Shown here piece by piece: positions 1 to 7,507 of a stretch of 20,446 nucleotides of DNA. The DNA comes from a virus, in the IMG/VR virus record IMGVR_UViG_3300025133_003772, positions 1 to 20,446 of that record. One strand, written 5' to 3'. The notes beneath the pieces are model-generated. The model made no database searches and was not told the origin of the DNA. It saw only the letters and a list, made by a program, of their open reading frames with translations. Position numbers and translations under genes: made by a program. The first letter of the stretch is position 1, and every line of letters begins with the position of its first letter.

Positions 1-2417
1 GAAGATGTCATAGCATCGCTGTATTTTAAATTAACATAATGAGTAGAGCCATCAGGATCTTTTAATTGCACAAATGGTTCCTTTCTCAATGTTTCTAATG
101 TTGCAACATCTGTAGCTAAAACCCCTGAATTTCTTACCCTTCTTAGCTGTAAAGAACGTCTATCTGACATTTTAATTACTGCTGTCCATCTCCTATAATC
201 AATAGGGTTCCATGCTGCGTGAAATACTATTGAGTTAATACGAGGTGAAACTGACATTTCATCTGTAGTAAATACAAGTTTAAATCTAATACGATCAAAA
301 TTTACTAAAGCTGAACTAAATGTACCTGCTACAGTTTGCCCTGTAGATGTAAACTTTCCATCGCTTCCCCACGTATTCCACCCTATATTATCATTATCGC
401 TATCATCATCTGTCTTATAATAAAGGGTTACATAAGTAGCAGAGTCGAGGTTCGTACCTGTCATAGTAACTTTAATTGCTGATTTATTAACATCAGGATA
501 GTTAAAGTTAACATAAGGTGTATAAAAATTACCCGTTAAGGCATGCTCAGATACTGAGTTAAGCGATGGGTTTTCATTTCTAATTGGCATTCTAATCCTG
601 AATGATCTTGGTTCGTAGTTATTGTTACTATCACTTGAATCATCATTTACCAAAGAACCTAAAACAAATAAGCTCATTCTGTCACTACCTTTAAACTTAC
701 CCATGGCATCAACCGATGAAACATCAAAGTTAGCTATAGTATGAGGCACATCTTCAGTAGGTGCGCCTGGTTCTTCTTGTTGTGTACGAACAGACAGTAG
801 CTTTACTGTCCTAGATACGTTGGCTCCTGCAAAAGAGAACGGAAAAGTGTAAGGGAAACCTGAACTCTCTGATGCTAAATCATCTGCTAGTGCGACAAAC
901 AGATTATTTCTATCTTGTGTAAGTGCAGTTACACGCCCTCCAAATCCTCTAAAGGCAGGAGCCTTAAATATATACGATAAATCTGACCAAACGTAAGCGC
1001 CATCATAATTACCTACGTCAATTCTAAAGAACGATTGATCTCCACCTGCGGCGAATATTGCACCTGCTCTACCTTGTGCTGCCTTAAAGTTTGAATCATC
1101 TGGAAACATATTAGCTTCTGGTTGTAAATCTAAAAACTTATTAGCAGACCTAGAATACTGGAACAATCCATCTTCTCTGCCCACATACAACTTATCATTT
1201 GCTGAGAATAAATTAGTTATATCTCTATTAGAATCACCACATTCTATCTCTGTTCCCCAGTTAGCTGTATCACTTGGATCTGTGCTTATAGAGATTTTAT
1301 TAGTTCGATTTTTAAATAATGCCCAGTCTCCTGATGCGTTTCTTGCTCTTTGGAAATAAGTTACCAGCCTATTATTGCCTGAATTAGTAGAAGGATTAGA
1401 CCAGGTAGTTCCGTCTGTGCTTCTTAAATAGTTAGCAGATGTGCCTCTGGCTGCGTATAATGCACCTTGAAAGCTAATTAAGTCTGTCACAGCATAGGCC
1501 GCATCGTAATAAACAACATTCCATAATTCATTTGTGTCGTCCCATTTATATATTGCTCTACCACAAGCTGCATAAATATTGTCGCTAAATTCTTGTGGTT
1601 CACTCCAGGCAGCTCCTCCTTCAGGGAAAACTGCCAGGTCATCAAGTGCAAAAACGTCACCATTTGCGGATAATGTAATTCTTACCTTTAAGCTAGATGC
1701 GCTTCCATCAACGGTTCTTGATGTTACAGAGCCTGTATAATCACTTGTACCAGTAACAGCAGTTGCAGACGTAGTTCCTGCAGAATCTATAATTTGAAGG
1801 GTTGCATTACCTGATCCAGAAATTCTTTTTAAATACGCATGTGCAAACACTTTTTTGCTTTGAAATAAGGTAGGAGAATTTATTGTTTGCTCTATATACC
1901 CATCATCAGCCGTTGCAGTAATTGTAGCTCCTCTATTTCCTGTTCTTACATACGTTGAAGATGAAGCTAGTGTGGCATTTGAAGTTGTATATTGTGATAC
2001 AGAATAAGAACTATCACTTGATAGATTTTCAAATCTTCCATTTCTAATTAATATATCTGACTCATCTACTAAATAGCCAAGACACAATTCATTCTTAAAC
2101 ATAGCTAGCACTCCATCAGAATATCCATACCTTGCTCTTGCTCTGTTTGATTCAGTAGCAGTTCCGAACCTAGATATATTAGAAGCACCAAACCCTCTGT
2201 GCCAAGAGTCTTGATCTAATACAAGACCAATGTCTGGGGATTGTTGCTGATAGTTAGCTGAGTCGGTCGCCTGTCTTGGAGGAGCTGGCGACACATGGTC
2301 AATTCTCCATCCTCCTGGCACATTAGGAGCGTCTCTAAATAACTTTAAACCTATCTGGCTAGTTGAACCATCGGTTTTGCTTAATACAATATCAGAGCTA
2401 TAAGGCGAATTAGCCAT
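1..2417 (-). CDS. Large tail protein, carbohydrate-binding-like and beta-propeller-like, 3' end outside window
   Basis: The frame is open from an ATG at 2417 to the left edge: 805 codons with no stop, so the C-terminus is missing. The ATG shares one base with the upstream gene's stop (TAATG), which supports the start and suggests translational coupling. Residues about 125 to 264 look like a jelly-roll module of the CBM4/9 type: they open with NGRFENL, contain TTSNATLA and close with FALDDLAVF. Residues about 275 to 520 contain repeated short beta motifs (DNIYAACGRAIYKWD, GALYAARGTSANYLRSTDG, DKLYVGREDGLFQYS, GAIFAAGGDQSFFRID) that read like blades of a beta-propeller. The rest is beta-rich with a Dit-like stretch (SPRINSIVFHAAWNP). 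I infer a tail or host-contact protein that may bind surface glycans. Domain calls are by eye; the exact family is not recognised. Confidence 0.8.
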   Translation of the reverse strand, partial: MANSPYSSDIVLSKTDGSTSQIGLKLFRDAPNVPGGWRIDHVSPAPPRQATDSANYQQQSPDIGLVLDQDSWHRGFGASNISRFGTATESNRARARYGYSDGVLAMFKNELCLGYLVDESDILIRNGRFENLSSDSSYSVSQYTTSNATLASSSTYVRTGNRGATITATADDGYIEQTINSPTLFQSKKVFAHAYLKRISGSGNATLQIIDSAGTTSATAVTGTSDYTGSVTSRTVDGSASSLKVRITLSANGDVFALDDLAVFPEGGAAWSEPQEFSDNIYAACGRAIYKWDDTNELWNVVYYDAAYAVTDLISFQGALYAARGTSANYLRSTDGTTWSNPSTNSGNNRLVTYFQRARNASGDWALFKNRTNKISISTDPSDTANWGTEIECGDSNRDITNLFSANDKLYVGREDGLFQYSRSANKFLDLQPEANMFPDDSNFKAAQGRAGAIFAAGGDQSFFRIDVGNYDGAYVWSDLSYIFKAPAFRGFGGRVTALTQDRNNLFVALADDLASESSGFPYTFPFSFAGANVSRTVKLLSVRTQQEEPGAPTEDVPHTIANFDVSSVDAMGKFKGSDRMSLFVLGSLVNDDSSDSNNNYEPRSFRIRMPIRNENPSLNSVSEHALTGNFYTPYVNFNYPDVNKSAIKVTMTGTNLDSATYVTLYYKTDDDSDNDNIGWNTWGSDGKFTSTGQTVAGTFSSALVNFDRIRFKLVFTTDEMSVSPRINSIVFHAAWNPIDYRRWTAVIKMSDRRSLQLRRVRNSGVLATDVATLETLRKEPFVQLKDPDGSTHYVNLKYSDAMTS

Positions 2418-3727
2418 TAAACAACTCCTTTATATAAAGCTATAGGTGCCATTGCGCCATGATTCTGAGCGACAAGATTAGCAAAATGCGTGTATCTACG
2501 TTGCGCAGCATTTAAATCTGATACATCTAATTGGTCTATATCTTGCTGGAACCACAATGTAGCTGCCACGTTATATAAATATCTAGCCTGTCTTTCATCT
2601 ATTTCCATAGTATCTGAACCAGACGATACAGAAGATAAATGCCCCATACCTCTTACAAGAATATTTCTATCACTTGTTGCGCCTTGTATTAAGGTTATGT
2701 CATCACCTTCTTCTCTCCATGTATTGATCCTTGCGCCAAGAAGCTGTGGTATATTTGCTGGTCCTGCTGTAACAATTAACTGGTCTGCGTAAAATACAAA
2801 GGCAGTACCACTTGTTGCAGATAGTCCAACCTTAATACTTGTACTAACTCCATCTGCTACTAAGGTATGTGTTAATCGTTCCCATCCATTACCTGAATGT
2901 GTGTCACTACTAGAAGATACACTTGCACTATCTAGTTGAATAGCAGCTGAAACTCTAGATGCAGTCTTAGAGTAAACCCATATTCCTATATTGATTTCTT
3001 CGCCAACATAGTTTGTTCCTGATGGAACTGTCATTAATATTGTTGCTGTACTACTTGCAGAGACAGTGCATTTTCCTGACTGAGAGCCTTCAAATACAAC
3101 CCAGTTATCTGGGGTAGTTGTGTCTGCTTCAGCAGCCAATGTAATATTTGAGGTTGTCCAATCATCTCCTATGGTAGAACTTTCAAAGTCACAGTTAAGT
3201 GTATTTACAATATTATTTGCAAAAGTTTTTGCTTCAAGTCTGTTCTCTACATATAGTTGCCTTACAAAGTTATAAGGTATGCTAGATGGTCTAGGGTATC
3301 TTAAAATATCATCTGCTCCAGTTAAAGCTCTATCCAATACTTCTTTGTATAGTCGTGGAAATGATTGCAACCTTGCATCATTTAAAGTATCTCTTAGTTG
3401 GTCAGGATCATATCTGTAAAGCTCAAAAGTAGCGTTTGTACTACTATCATTGGTCAAATCAGTACCTGATATAGTAATTGTGCCAGAACTTGCTGTATAG
3501 TCCGTTACACGCCTTACAGTGTCATCATTGTTAGCACTTGTAATTTTAATAAAGGTGTCATTTAGTGCATCATCATTAGTAAAGCCAGAGTCTTTAAGTT
3601 CTGTAGAAATTACTACAGTTAATGATCCTGTTGCACCAATAGCAGTTGTAGTAGTAAATGAACCTATAAAGGCACCAATAGTTCTGCCGAATGCTGGAAG
3701 CATAGTATTTAATGTAGTTGTTGCCAT
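2417..3727 (-). CDS. Connector/tail protein with an inserted carbohydrate-binding-like domain
   Basis: 436 residues; the start overlaps the upstream stop by one base (TAATG). A beta-rich N-terminus (1 to 105) leads into a helical segment (108 to 175), then a jelly-roll-like module at about 178 to 321 opening with CDFESSTIGDDW and ending VFYADQLIVTAG. A second helical part follows (375 to 425, with aromatic-rich LYNVAATLWFQQDI). Helices on both sides of a beta insertion suggest an adaptor or tail-tube-adjacent protein into which a sugar-binding-like module has been inserted. The module shares TTSNxTLA with the next gene's module, so the two are probably related. The position between small capsid-type genes and the large tail protein fits a head-to-tail connector or tail component. 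The role is inferred; the virion location is likely but not shown by sequence alone. Confidence 0.75.
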   Translation of the reverse strand: MATTTLNTMLPAFGRTIGAFIGSFTTTTAIGATGSLTVVISTELKDSGFTNDDALNDTFIKITSANNDDTVRRVTDYTASSGTITISGTDLTNDSSTNATFELYRYDPDQLRDTLNDARLQSFPRLYKEVLDRALTGADDILRYPRPSSIPYNFVRQLYVENRLEAKTFANNIVNTLNCDFESSTIGDDWTTSNITLAAEADTTTPDNWVVFEGSQSGKCTVSASSTATILMTVPSGTNYVGEEINIGIWVYSKTASRVSAAIQLDSASVSSSSDTHSGNGWERLTHTLVADGVSTSIKVGLSATSGTAFVFYADQLIVTAGPANIPQLLGARINTWREEGDDITLIQGATSDRNILVRGMGHLSSVSSGSDTMEIDERQARYLYNVAATLWFQQDIDQLDVSDLNAAQRRYTHFANLVAQNHGAMAPIALYKGVV

Positions 3728-4191
3728 TATAAAGGTACCTCTGTTGTTTTGCCTGTTTGAACATCAACTCTGATTTTAAGCGGTCTACTTAAACCGTTCT
3801 TGTCTGTTTTCATAAACAGGAACTCTTGAGCAATAACTTGCCCTGTTGCGGGGTCTTGTATATTAAAACTTTGAATTACTGGCATTCTTCCTTGCATCTT
3901 TGCATACGCCATTTTAAGTTCGTTTTCTTCTACAGTTGAACCAGTATCTTCTGACCTATGTTTTCTTACTTCTTCATAAGCCTTTTGTCCTGCCTTAGTA
4001 TCGTCAGAGTGTTTGGTTGCTAAATCACCTGCCATTTGGGCGTGCGACTCTACATCACCATATCCAATCTTACCCTCTGGAATTACCATTTTCATCTTCT
4101 TGCCTTTTTTAGTGACAGTATGTTCTGAAACTGATATCTCAGGTTCTTCTTTAAATATGTTGTTTACGTTGGCTTTAGTATATTTACCCAT
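3727..4191 (-). CDS. Unknown phage protein, 154 residues
   Basis: I do not recognise a family. The N-terminal half is charged and probably helical (VTKKGKKMKMVIPEGK, then an Asp/Lys/Glu-rich helix around residues 50 to 95). The C-terminal third is beta-like and ends in short strands (QEFLFMKTDKNG, LKIRVDVQTGKTTEVPL). No signal peptide or membrane segment is visible. The start is preceded by only a weak purine run (TAGGC), and the gene begins eight bases after its neighbour's stop. The end overlaps the next ATG by one base. Its place in the late operon, between two small virion-type genes and the connector-like gene, suggests an accessory head or joining protein, which is inference. Confidence 0.7.
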   Translation of the reverse strand: MGKYTKANVNNIFKEEPEISVSEHTVTKKGKKMKMVIPEGKIGYGDVESHAQMAGDLATKHSDDTKAGQKAYEEVRKHRSEDTGSTVEENELKMAYAKMQGRMPVIQSFNIQDPATGQVIAQEFLFMKTDKNGLSRPLKIRVDVQTGKTTEVPL

Positions 4192-4198
4192 AAGCCTA

Positions 4199-4504
4199 TT
4201 ACGCTGCTGTATTTATAATAACGCCATGTATGCCAGTGTTTGCAGTTCCGTAAGATACGTTAATAACTGCATCTGTGCTTGTAGCCTCAACCATTTTAAT
4301 ATTATTTAGTGTGTCGCTGCCGTATATAGTGAAAGCATCACCTGCGCTAACTAATACACCCACAGCAGTTGCTGGGTCTGTACCGTCTAGTCTGTACCTT
4401 ATTGCTGCTGTTTCAACTTTTACTTGTGCAAAGTTCACATCATTAGGTACTGTTAGTGACCTAACTGTAGCATCGACTGCTAATTTTTCATGTCCAAATG
4501 CCAT
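4199..4504 (-). CDS. Small beta-rich virion-type protein, 101 residues
   Basis: The start has a clear AAGGAG site six bases upstream, which overlaps the stop of the 32-residue gene before it. The protein is nearly all beta strand. Its centre, AIRYRLDGTDPATAVGVLVS followed by AGDAFTIYG and a later VINVSYG, matches a pattern I associate with small phage proteins encoded near capsid genes: a short beta sandwich around RyrlDGtdPtatvG. These are usually left as hypothetical or called head-associated or decoration proteins. There is no membrane segment. Downstream of the major capsid gene, a decoration or head-completion role is plausible, but the sequence does not decide between them. Confidence 0.75.
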   Translation of the reverse strand: MAFGHEKLAVDATVRSLTVPNDVNFAQVKVETAAIRYRLDGTDPATAVGVLVSAGDAFTIYGSDTLNNIKMVEATSTDAVINVSYGTANTGIHGVIINTAA

Positions 4505-4512
4505 GTTTCTCC

Positions 4513-4611
4513 TTATTCAGATTTTTCAGTAGTTTCTTCTACTTTTTTTTCTTCTTTTTTCTTAGAAGATTTTTTCTTAGGTTCTTCTTTTTCAAACGTA
4601 AATTCTGCCAT
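4513..4611 (-). CDS. 32-residue Lys/Glu-rich microprotein
   Basis: A short frame fills the gap between the 114- and 101-residue genes: MAEFTFEKEEPKKKSSKKK, then further Glu/Lys, ending TTEKSE and TAA. It has a good ribosome site (AGGAG, five bases before ATG), and its stop lies against the AAGGAG site of the next gene, so it sits where a translated gene should be. Nearly every residue after position 6 is charged or small, so it should be disordered or a lone charged helix. No function is recognised. It could be a small virion accessory or scaffold-like peptide, or a translated leader that couples the next gene. The A/G-rich base run could produce such a frame by chance, but the ribosome site and spacing argue for translation. 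Confidence 0.6.
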   Translation of the reverse strand: MAEFTFEKEEPKKKSSKKKEEKKVEETTEKSE

Positions 4612-4624
4612 ATTGCTCCTATTC

Positions 4625-4646
4625 TGGGGGAGCCGAAGCTCCCCCA
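4625..4646 (-). promoter_or_regulatory. UUCG tetraloop hairpin between two late genes
   Basis: A perfect 9-base-pair stem (TGGGGGAGC with GCTCCCCCA) closes a four-base loop. On the leftward transcript the loop reads C(UUCG)G, the well-known extra-stable tetraloop. It lies after the 114-residue gene's stop and 14 bases before the 32-residue gene's ATG. No T-run follows on either strand, so it is not a standard intrinsic terminator. An RNA end-protecting or processing hairpin, or an attenuator that lowers expression of the genes downstream, is more likely. Confidence 0.8.
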
Positions 4647-4663
4647 ATATAAACTAATTAATT

Positions 4664-5008
4664 TTAGTTAAGTCCAGATGTTGAAGACACCCATTGTCCT
4701 CCAACGAATCTAAACCATCCACCAGCGTTCTGGTCAAGAACACCGATAGCATTGTCAGAGTTGTTTCCATCTCTGACGGTTATCCCTTCGTCTGCATCAG
4801 CCTCGTTTTGTATGTATACTTCAGCGAAACCAGTTGTTACACCAGTCTCAGAACTATCAACAAAAACAAGGTCCAAATTTCTAGCACTACCACCTGGATC
4901 AACAACTTGTAACTTATCACTAGCTGCAGTGATAGTTAAATCAGCGTTTCCAGACATGGTAGTAGTAGTAGAGTTAACACTTTCGTATTGTCTAGTACCT
5001 ACAGTCAT
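4664..5008 (-). CDS. Beta-rich small virion-type protein, 114 residues
   Basis: The start is backed by a GGAG site that overlaps the preceding gene's stop region. The protein is beta-rich and polar, with a Ser/Thr-rich N-terminus (QYESVNSTTTTMSGNADLTI), a central VVDPGGSARNLDLVFVDS, and a C-terminal GWFRFVGGQWVSSTSGLN. Such short repetitive beta proteins next to a capsid gene are often head fibres, decoration or spike-like proteins, and the GGWFRFVGGQW ending suggests a surface-exposed fold. I do not recognise a specific family. The stable UUCG hairpin directly after this gene could raise its mRNA level relative to genes downstream. Confidence 0.7.
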   Translation of the reverse strand: MTVGTRQYESVNSTTTTMSGNADLTITAASDKLQVVDPGGSARNLDLVFVDSSETGVTTGFAEVYIQNEADADEGITVRDGNNSDNAIGVLDQNAGGWFRFVGGQWVSSTSGLN

Positions 5009-5012
5009 TGTT

Positions 5013-5396
5013 TTATTCTCCTATTTTAGGTAGTTTTATTTTTTCAGGTTTATTTGGTTTCTCCGTTTCCATCTTGGGGAGCTGCTCTTTTGATTGCGAT
5101 CTCTGAGGTGCTTCAACCTTTGCAGGGAGCTTCATCAGTCCGCCTTTCTCAAGATACCCAACGATGCTTTCTGGAAACATTCGGGCTTTGGTTTTGTCCA
5201 TCCTAACAACTTCACCGTTAAGTGATTTTGCAGGCAGGTATATGTAAGCCATAGTAGGATCATCAGACCACTCAGGTTCAGGAAGATCAGTAAGTTTATT
5301 ATCCTCAAGATGTTTCTCAAGAATAACATTCCACCTATTCTCAAACTTAAGTTCTTTTACAATGGTTTCCCATCGTTCTGTTAATTCAGTAGTCAT
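5013..5396 (-). CDS. Unknown protein with charged C-terminal tail, 127 residues
   Basis: The ATG overlaps the upstream gene's stop in an ATGA junction, a sign of coupled translation. The N-terminal half is probably helical and acidic (ERWETIVKELKFENRWNVIL). The middle has DDPTMAYIYLPAKSL and a Lys/Arg-rich segment with ESIVGYLEKGGLMKLPAK. The last 35 residues are low-complexity Lys/Pro/Gln/Glu (QRSQSKEQLPKMETEKPNKP), likely disordered. No known domain is visible. It forms a coupled pair with the 107-residue gene just after the capsid gene, so a head-completion, connector or capsid-associated role is possible but unproven. Confidence 0.65.
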   Translation of the reverse strand: MTTELTERWETIVKELKFENRWNVILEKHLEDNKLTDLPEPEWSDDPTMAYIYLPAKSLNGEVVRMDKTKARMFPESIVGYLEKGGLMKLPAKVEAPQRSQSKEQLPKMETEKPNKPEKIKLPKIGE

Positions 5397-5716
5397 TTCT
5401 TTCTACCTCTCCTACCTCGTCTTCGTTTCCCAGCTTTAACTTGACTGATAGGAGCAACCCTTTCAGTCTTGCTGGAAGACGGAGAACCAATAATTTCTTG
5501 TTTAGTTTTGACGAATGCTGGTATGTATTCGCCAGAGAAGACTAATTCTTTACCCTCCAACTTGGACTCCCTTTTTATCTTTGATAAATAATGACCAACC
5601 CTATCCGATTTTACTCGGAAAGGATCGCCACTTGTTGCATCATAGATAGTTGTATACAAGTGATCTTCATTGCTGTCGATCATCTTTGTAAAGTAATCCT
5701 GTTGTTGAGTAGTCAT
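5393..5716 (-). CDS. Unknown protein with strongly basic tail, 107 residues
   Basis: It follows the major capsid gene with a GGAG ribosome site ahead of the ATG and overlaps the next gene by four bases (ATGA). Residues 1 to 75 are a mixed alpha/beta segment (YTTIYDATSGDPFRVKSDRV, KLEGKELVFSGEYIPAFVK). The last 15 residues are a dense Lys/Arg tail (AGKRRRGRRGRKK) expected to bind nucleic acid or an acidic partner. The family is not recognised. Immediately downstream of the capsid gene, it could be a head-interior, DNA-contacting protein or a capsid accessory. That is inference from position and charge. Confidence 0.7.
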   Translation of the reverse strand: MTTQQQDYFTKMIDSNEDHLYTTIYDATSGDPFRVKSDRVGHYLSKIKRESKLEGKELVFSGEYIPAFVKTKQEIIGSPSSSKTERVAPISQVKAGKRRRGRRGRKK

Positions 5717-5724
5717 CTAATCTC

Positions 5725-6624
5725 CTACAGTGCGTCTGATGCACCGAGCATTTCAACACCCCAAGGATCAGCTACTTCAGCTTCTCCCCATTCACCAACC
5801 ATAACCATCTCAGTACCTCTTAATGAAGCATCTCTTTCTTCTTCAGCTTCCATTTCATGAGCCATAGCCAAAGCTAAAGCCTGTGGAACGAAAATTGCAC
5901 CCTTAGAGTCACCAGAACCATCTCTTGTCAATACACCTGATTGGAATATTGGAACACCAAATGCTTTCTCATTTCCTCTAAAGTAGTTTTGTACCACTTC
6001 GGCAGTTATACCTTCTGGAATTGGCTGTGCAGCCATACCAGTTGATCCACCACCTTGGATACCAGTTACTTCTTGTACGAACGCCCTGATCTGCTCTGGG
6101 TGGAATACACCACTAGCAGTTCCTGGAGCCATACCATAAGAAGCGTTGTTATCAGTTTTTAAGTAAGACACAGCTCCTGCAACGTGGTAGTAAGTAAGGA
6201 AACTTCCTGCTGATCCGATTGAGTTTGAAAACCCATCGAACAGAGTTGTAAGATCACTTTCTAGTAATCTTCCTAAAGCTCCACCTTGTACTTCTCCAAC
6301 GTGCGAAAGTATGTCTTCGTTATTTTGTCTAGCTAATCTATCAGAAACAAAAGTCATGATACCGTGTTCAGAAGCAGTAATGCTAGAAACAGTAACTGAA
6401 AGTTGTTGCGGAACAGCGATATCTATACCTTCTGTAAGTGCAGCAGCATCGTTTCTACCCCATACTGGAATGTTAACTTGCTTTGCGCCTTGAGGAATAT
6501 CATATCTTGCTACCAACTGGTTTGTAGGACCAGCAGGCTCTATGTTTGCTATTGCTGAAGCAATAACAATATTAGACATATCTGACAGCGATGAGCTTGA
6601 CGATAATGTCAATCCACTTGCCAT
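5725..6624 (-). CDS. Major capsid protein (HK97-fold type, likely)
   Basis: 299 residues, about the usual size for a compact HK97-fold coat protein without a large delta domain. It has a strong AGGAG ribosome site and lies directly after the scaffold gene, the classic arrangement. The N-terminus is Ser-rich. ARYDIPQGAKQVNIPVWG and ALTEGIDIAVPQQLSVTVSS read like the N-arm and E-loop of coat proteins. TASEHGIMTFVSDRLARQNN and GALGRLLESDLTTLFDGFS match the spine helix region, and AKGAIFVPQ-like text (SKGAIFVPQALALAMAHEME) the late P-domain strand. It should assemble the icosahedral head with the scaffold and portal. No cleavage site is evident. Confidence comes from position plus the overall pattern. 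Confidence 0.87.
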   Translation of the reverse strand: MASGLTLSSSSSLSDMSNIVIASAIANIEPAGPTNQLVARYDIPQGAKQVNIPVWGRNDAAALTEGIDIAVPQQLSVTVSSITASEHGIMTFVSDRLARQNNEDILSHVGEVQGGALGRLLESDLTTLFDGFSNSIGSAGSFLTYYHVAGAVSYLKTDNNASYGMAPGTASGVFHPEQIRAFVQEVTGIQGGGSTGMAAQPIPEGITAEVVQNYFRGNEKAFGVPIFQSGVLTRDGSGDSKGAIFVPQALALAMAHEMEAEEERDASLRGTEMVMVGEWGEAEVADPWGVEMLGASDAL

Positions 6625-6643
6625 TGTATTTATCTCCTAATTT

Positions 6644-7447
6644 TTAAAGGCTCGAAAAGCCTTTATTCTTAATTTCTTTTTTTGCTGCACGATACTGTGT
6701 AGCATCAATTTGACCACTAGCCATCATTTGAGATAAATCAGAAATAGTTGTAACCCTAGATCCAGGACCTTTTGGCGCACCAGAAGTAGTAGGTGGCACC
6801 GTTGGCGCAGGCGTTTCCTGAGCTGGTTCAGAAGCTGGAGCAGATTGTTTAGGTGTTTTTAAACCTTGAATGTTTCTATTTGCCAGTGAAACTAATTCAC
6901 CTGGTGTCATATTTGCATTCCAACCTTGCCATATTCTTTCATCAAACTCAGTTATATCAAGATTATTATCTTTGATTAACTGTTTAGTAGTGTCAGCTAA
7001 TATCCTCTGCGCTTCAGTAGGTCCCTCTACCTTTTCGGGTTCAGGAACTTCGGCAGTTTTATTTTGCTGTAACTTACTTTTATAGTATTCAACCTGCTGT
7101 TCAGGATCAAGTTGTTCTACTTGCGCCTGTTCAACTTTTTCAGTCCAATCAATCACAGGTTTTAACTGTTGATTTATCATATCTTGTAACTCTTTTTGCG
7201 AATTTGCAGTATGATTTGCAAACTTTCCTTGGAAAGAATTTAATGCTTTTTCCGCAGCATCGGCTGCGGCTTTAGCAGTTACTTCTGCAATTTTATCCGC
7301 TGAGAGAGTTTCAGGTTCTGATGTCTTTTCTTCCTCTGGTTGCCCTTGAGCTTCCACTGGTGTCTTTGCAGCATCATTAATTTTTTCAGCTATTTGCTGT
7401 TCTGCCGTAACAGTTTCTTCTGAAGCCTTAACTTCGTTATCATCCAT
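6644..7447 (-). CDS. Capsid scaffold protein
   Basis: 267 residues with the hallmarks of an internal scaffold: an acidic, disordered N-terminus rich in Glu, Ala and Gln; a long helical, coiled-coil-prone centre (DKIAEVTAKAAADAAEKALN, KELQDMINQQLKP, QVEYYKSKLQQNK); a Pro/Ala/Thr linker (APASEPAQETPAPTVPPTT); and a small basic C-terminal helix (YRAAKKEIKNKGFSSL) of the kind that contacts coat protein. It stands directly upstream of the major capsid gene, 19 bases apart, as scaffolds usually do. There is no protease motif, so it is probably not a scaffold-protease fusion. Its stop codon lies inside a hairpin (6645 to 6665). Confidence 0.85.
   Translation of the reverse strand: MDDNEVKASEETVTAEQQIAEKINDAAKTPVEAQGQPEEEKTSEPETLSADKIAEVTAKAAADAAEKALNSFQGKFANHTANSQKELQDMINQQLKPVIDWTEKVEQAQVEQLDPEQQVEYYKSKLQQNKTAEVPEPEKVEGPTEAQRILADTTKQLIKDNNLDITEFDERIWQGWNANMTPGELVSLANRNIQGLKTPKQSAPASEPAQETPAPTVPPTTSGAPKGPGSRVTTISDLSQMMASGQIDATQYRAAKKEIKNKGFSSL
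6645..6665 (-). promoter_or_regulatory. Hairpin over the scaffold stop codon
   Basis: An 8-base-pair stem (TAAAGGCT with AGCCTTTA) and a five-base loop cover the last codons and stop of the scaffold gene, just before the capsid gene's ribosome site. There is no T-run on the leftward strand, so it is not a terminator. It may create a processed 5' end for capsid mRNA or tune expression of capsid relative to scaffold. It may also be chance in AT-rich DNA. Confidence 0.45.
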
Positions 7448-7507
7448 AGTTGCCTTAACTCCTATTTCTATTTACGCAATACTATGCGCTTTTTAACAAG
7501 ATAACAT

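Noticed and set aside
7448-7507. Possible internal promoter or terminator before the scaffold gene
   Set aside because: TTGTTA and TAAATA are 19 bases apart with a poor -10, and the CGCA/TGCG pairing is only four base pairs with no T-run. Suggestive only because it is one of the larger gaps in the late block.
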